Assembly (NCBI GenBank): GCA_023262065.1
Contig: JALRDW010000032.1
Location: 1 to 8,866, forward strand
DNA: 8,866 nucleotides
Direction: 5' to 3'
DNA from: Acidimicrobiia bacterium
Lineage (GTDB): Bacteria > Actinomycetota > Acidimicrobiia > IMCC26256
Positions 6,212 to 8,866 of the stretch are shown piece after piece. A model generated the notes under the pieces. It was not told the DNA's origin and did no database searches. It saw only the letters and a program-made list of their open reading frames with translations. Each line of letters opens with the position of its first letter. Positions within the stretch are counted from its first letter, which is position 1. Position numbers and translations under genes: made by a program.

Positions 6212-6601
6212 ATGGATCCGATCGAACGCCTCGCCCGCGACTTCATCACCGCGACCGGCGCCGGGGACCTCGAGGCCGTGGCCGCGATGTACGCGCCCGA
6301 TGCGGTCATCTGGATCAACGCGACGGGCACCGAGATGGCGGCCGCCGACGGGGTCGCGGTGCTCGCATCGCTGCACCGGCGTGCCGCGGCCGTGCGGTAC
6401 GAGGTGCTCGAGGTGATCCCGACGGCCCGGGGCTACGTGCAGCGACACGTCCTCCACGTCACGGTGCCGGCCCGCGATGGCCACCCGGCCCAGGACCTCG
6501 CCGTGCCGGCCTGCCTGGTCGTGCGAGTGCAGGACGGGCTCATCACCCGGCTCGACGAGTACCTCGACTCGGGTCAGATCGCACCGCTGTTCGCCCGCTA
6601 G
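6212..6601 (+). CDS. NTF2-like / SnoaL-like domain protein
   Basis: The 129-residue protein has the size and pattern of the NTF2-like superfamily (SnoaL, ketosteroid-isomerase-like). It opens with an amphipathic helix (IERLARDFITATGAGDLEAV, residues 4-23), followed by the loop AAMYAPDAVIWINATG (24-39), a segment around GVAVLASLHRRAA (47-59), and beta strands ending in the typical VRVQDGLITRLDEYLDSGQI (104-123). Such domains form cone-shaped pockets and serve as small isomerases, hydrolases or ligand binders; the substrate cannot be told from sequence. No signal peptide or membrane segment is present, so it should be cytosolic. The ATG at 6212 follows a TAGGGT element by 8 nt, suggesting a leaderless transcript. 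The stop codon TAG overlaps the stop codon of the convergent acyltransferase within the palindrome CTAG. Confidence 0.88.
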   Translation: MDPIERLARDFITATGAGDLEAVAAMYAPDAVIWINATGTEMAAADGVAVLASLHRRAAAVRYEVLEVIPTARGYVQRHVLHVTVPARDGHPAQDLAVPACLVVRVQDGLITRLDEYLDSGQIAPLFAR

Positions 6602-8049
6602 GCGAGGAGTTCCCGGATCGCCGGGAGCGCGACGGCGAGGGCGACCGACCCGATCAGGGCGAGGGCGACGATCCCCCGCTCCCCCGCCAGCACCGGCTCG
6701 TCGTGCCACACGAACCGACCGATGCCCTCGGTGTGCTCGGACGTGTCGATGCGCAGCCAGGACCACCGGCCGGCCCGGGGCGCGGGTGGGCGGCCGGTGA
6801 CGCGCATCGCGAGGTTGCGTGCGGGGAACTCGACCCCCACGTAGGACACGTAGGCGGCGAGGATCGTGATGACGACCGCCACGACGGTGAAGGGCCAGGC
6901 CGCATCGAGCGCGGGGATGTCGTCACGCCGCCGGTCGAGCACGTCGATGATGGGCAGTTGCCACAGGTAGACGCCGAACGCGACCGTCCCGAACAGCACG
7001 ATCGGCTTCCACGCGAGGAGCCGGCGGATCCCGCCCGGGCGCGGACCCGGGATCGCCCCGGGCAGGACGAAGGCGAGTGCCGCGAGGATGGAGAGCTCGT
7101 CACGGATGAACAGCGTGGTCGGCCCGATGACGAGGACGCCGGGCACCTCGGGCATCCCGGCGCGCCCGAGCGCCACGATCATGACCCCGACCACGGACCA
7201 AGCGGCCCACGGTCGCTTGGCGAACGCGGTGACGACCCGGGGCACCCCGCCCCCGGTCTCCCGCCACGCACACACGACCGCGAGCCCCATGCCGAGGGCG
7301 AACATATCGAGGTAGGCCGGGAGCCACATGTTGAGGTTCGAGATCGGGAACCAGGTCCGGGACGGGGCCGAGGACGCGCCGACGACGAACAGCGCGACGT
7401 AGCGCGTGGCCACGCCGATGACGATCATCGCGACGAGCACGATCACGTTGCCCCGCAGCACCGCACTCCGGTCCCCGGGGCGGCCGAGCCGAGCGGACAG
7501 TGCCGCGAACCCGGGCATGAGGGCGTAGAAGGCGACCTCGATCACGAGGGTCCAGGCGACGACGAGCCCGAAGGAGAGCACACCGTAGGCCCGGTAGTTC
7601 TGGAGCAGCGCGATCGCCGTGAGGTAGTCACCGGCCGATGGCCGGGTGAACACCGCGACCCCGAGCACCATGGCCCCGGCCAACGCGAACCAGTACCCGG
7701 GCATGATGCGCGCACCGCGTCGGATCCAGAAGTCGACCGGTCGCGGACCCGGCCGCCCGCGGAGCTGGGCGAGGGCGTACGGCCGGTACAGCAGGAAGCC
7801 CGAGAGCATGAAGAAGATCGCGACGCCGAACCGGTCGAGCGCTGCGATGTGCCGCACGATGACGGGCGGGAGCGCACCGGGCTCGATGATGAGGATCGAC
7901 ATGCAGAGGTGGTAGGCGATCACCGTCATCGCGGCGAGCGCACGCACCCCGTCGAGACACGGGAACGACGAGACCCGGCGGTCGGGCACCGGCGCCGCTG
8001 CGCCCACCGGATCCGCTCCCGGCCTCGATCCCTCCACGGTGCCCGACAC
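6598..8049 (-). CDS. Acyltransferase family 3 (OafA/YrhL-type) integral membrane protein
   Basis: From GTG at 8049 the protein has 483 residues and about ten hydrophobic segments. Family 3 hallmarks are clear: LDGVRALAAMTVIAYH (32-47) holds the R-X10-H motif (Arg36, His47), FGVAIFFMLSGFLLYRPYA (74-92) the second membrane block, RRGARIMPGYW (110-120) the Arg-rich loop, and VAWTLVIEVAFYALMP (164-179) the conserved E-containing helix. These proteins transfer acyl groups from acyl-CoA across the membrane onto sugars, lipids or antibiotics; the acceptor here is unknown. The family core ends near VEFPARNLAMRVTGR (406-420). A tail of about 60 residues with one more hydrophobic helix (about 459-482) follows. 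The start is uncertain: GTG 8049 lies 7 nt after TACGCT and could be leaderless, while GTG 8007 has GGGAG 8 nt upstream. The frame remains open further upstream but runs into the TPR gene. Confidence 0.9.
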   Translation of the reverse strand: MSGTVEGSRPGADPVGAAAPVPDRRVSSFPCLDGVRALAAMTVIAYHLCMSILIIEPGALPPVIVRHIAALDRFGVAIFFMLSGFLLYRPYALAQLRGRPGPRPVDFWIRRGARIMPGYWFALAGAMVLGVAVFTRPSAGDYLTAIALLQNYRAYGVLSFGLVVAWTLVIEVAFYALMPGFAALSARLGRPGDRSAVLRGNVIVLVAMIVIGVATRYVALFVVGASSAPSRTWFPISNLNMWLPAYLDMFALGMGLAVVCAWRETGGGVPRVVTAFAKRPWAAWSVVGVMIVALGRAGMPEVPGVLVIGPTTLFIRDELSILAALAFVLPGAIPGPRPGGIRRLLAWKPIVLFGTVAFGVYLWQLPIIDVLDRRRDDIPALDAAWPFTVVAVVITILAAYVSYVGVEFPARNLAMRVTGRPPAPRAGRWSWLRIDTSEHTEGIGRFVWHDEPVLAGERGIVALALIGSVALAVALPAIRELLA

Positions 8050-8056
8050 GTGATCG

Positions 8057-8062
8057 AGCGTA
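8057..8062 (-). promoter_or_regulatory. -10 element (TACGCT) for the acyltransferase gene
   Basis: On the minus strand TACGCT (8062-8057) fits TANNNT and is followed by 7 nt (CGATCAC) and then the GTG at 8049. It lies in the 40-nt gap after the TPR stop codon, so the acyltransferase may have its own promoter even though it follows the TPR gene on the same strand. No -35 was identified. Confidence 0.4.
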
Positions 8063-8089
8063 CCGGCGTCCGGACGGTGCCCCGACCGC

Positions 8090-8866
8090 CTAGGCGAGTG
8101 CGGCGAGGCGTTCCGCGACGTCGGCGAAGCCCGGGTCCTGCTTGCGGATCCGGTCGAAGCGCGCCCGGGCGGCCGGGAGGTTCCCGCTGCGCTCCTCGAG
8201 GTCGGCGAGCGCGTACCAGAGCCGCAGGTGGTGGGCCATGACCCGCTTGATCCCGTCGGCCCGCTTCGCCAGGAGCGTGATCGCATCGCTGATCCGGCCC
8301 CGATCCGCGAGCGACCCTGCGAGCACGATCCGCCCCTCGGTCACGAGCTCCGAGGACGGCGACTCCTCGCCGAGCTCCCGCCAGCGGGCCTCGACCGTCT
8401 CGTGGTCACCGAGCGCGCGGTAGCAGTCCATGAGGACCGGGTGCTGGGTCACATCCCCCGTCATCGAGAAGTACTCCTCGAGCTCCCGGGCAGCATCCCG
8501 GAACTTCCCGTTGCGGTACAGCGCGAGCGCGTACAGCTCGCGGACACTCGGCGAGGAGGGCATCTCGTCGCGCAGCGGGCGCATGATGCGGAGCGCGTCG
8601 CGATCACGACCCTCGGCGAACGCATCCGCGCCCCGCATGAGTTCGTCGTAGTGGCGAGCCCCCCGTCGACCGCCGAGCCGCAGGATCTCATCCCGGACCG
8701 CCTGGGGCCCGGGACGCCGGCGGCGGGAGGGCGTGCGACGCGGCGGCGCCTCGGCCGGTCGCTTCCCGCCGCGCACCGGACGGGGCTTGGCCCCGCCCTG
8801 CACCCGCCGCAGGGACTCACGTGCCTCCCGCTCCTCGACGGGTTCGGCCGCGCTCGCCCGCTTCGG
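8090..8866 (-). CDS. TPR-repeat protein, 5' end beyond the right edge
   Basis: The frame is open to the window edge, giving at least 258 residues with no stop. GTG at 8803 is an internal start candidate, but the preceding 21 codons look equally coding (KRASAAEPVEEREARESLRR), so the gene probably begins outside. Residues 1-58 of the visible part are a basic, low-complexity linker rich in Arg, Pro, Gly and Lys. Residues about 60-258 are helical repeats of TPR type: HYDELMRGADAFAEGRDRDA (72-91), SVRELYALALYRNGKFRDAA (107-126), HPVLMDCYRALGDHETVEAR (142-161), SELVTEGRIVLAGSLADRGR (172-191), LRLWYALADLEERSGNLPAA (214-233) and a capping segment FDRIRKQDPGFADVAERLAALA. No catalytic motif is visible; a scaffold role is inferred. 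It lies 40 nt upstream of the acyltransferase on the same strand. Confidence 0.85.
   Translation of the reverse strand, partial: PKRASAAEPVEEREARESLRRVQGGAKPRPVRGGKRPAEAPPRRTPSRRRRPGPQAVRDEILRLGGRRGARHYDELMRGADAFAEGRDRDALRIMRPLRDEMPSSPSVRELYALALYRNGKFRDAARELEEYFSMTGDVTQHPVLMDCYRALGDHETVEARWRELGEESPSSELVTEGRIVLAGSLADRGRISDAITLLAKRADGIKRVMAHHLRLWYALADLEERSGNLPAARARFDRIRKQDPGFADVAERLAALA

Noticed and set aside
6202..8241. A 679-codon plus-strand open frame opposite the acyltransferase
   Set aside because: The product is low-complexity (Arg, Asp, Gly, His, Pro) and is explained as the shadow of the real membrane protein gene on the other strand.
8050..8286. N-terminal extension of the acyltransferase frame to 8286
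   Set aside because: It overlaps the TPR gene in another frame and reads as Ser/Arg/Thr-rich shadow sequence with no membrane segment.

Overview
The window is high-GC DNA (roughly 70% by eye, not computed) with strongly GC-ending codons, frequent GTG starts, and several genes whose start codon sits 7-8 nt after a TANNNT promoter element (leaderless-type). The fused gamma-alpha KorA with a separate KorB also fits. Together these point to an actinobacterium; Acidimicrobiia-like is my best guess, but nothing here proves the class. No tRNA, rRNA, CRISPR array, transposon or phage gene was seen.

Layout, left to right. The left edge holds the first 28 codons of a minus-strand gene that reads as the alpha subunit of NAD(P) transhydrogenase (pntA); its start overlaps the end of a small TPR-protein ORF. 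Divergent from the TPR gene is a complete DUF1015 protein (704-1918, +). It converges on korB (2018-3028, -), with terminator-like hairpins between them. korB overlaps korA (3021-4901, -) by 8 nt, so korAB is a coupled two-gene operon for a 2-oxoacid:ferredoxin oxidoreductase. A 286-nt gap containing a 10-bp inverted repeat separates korA from a divergent stand-alone DUF2090 gene (5188-6090, +), which is the aldolase-like domain normally fused to IolC kinases. Next is a small NTF2/SnoaL-like protein (6212-6601, +) whose stop codon shares a CTAG tetranucleotide with the stop of the convergent acyltransferase-3 membrane protein (6598-8049, -). The right edge is a partial TPR protein (8090 to beyond 8866, -), transcribed toward the acyltransferase.

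Functionally, the core is central carbon and redox metabolism. KorAB couples oxidative decarboxylation of a 2-oxoacid, probably 2-oxoglutarate, to ferredoxin reduction, and PntA belongs to the NADH/NADPH balancing transhydrogenase. The DUF2090 protein and korAB look as if they share a control region. The right third (SnoaL-like, acyltransferase, TPR) has no evident link to that theme.

I do not see a clearly new multi-gene system. The observations most worth checking are the symmetric inverted repeat between korA and the DUF2090 gene, the 26-bp perfect palindrome abutting a possible pntA promoter inside the unconvincing end of the first TPR ORF, the recurrent TANNNT-plus-7/8-nt start architecture, and the stand-alone DUF2090 protein itself.
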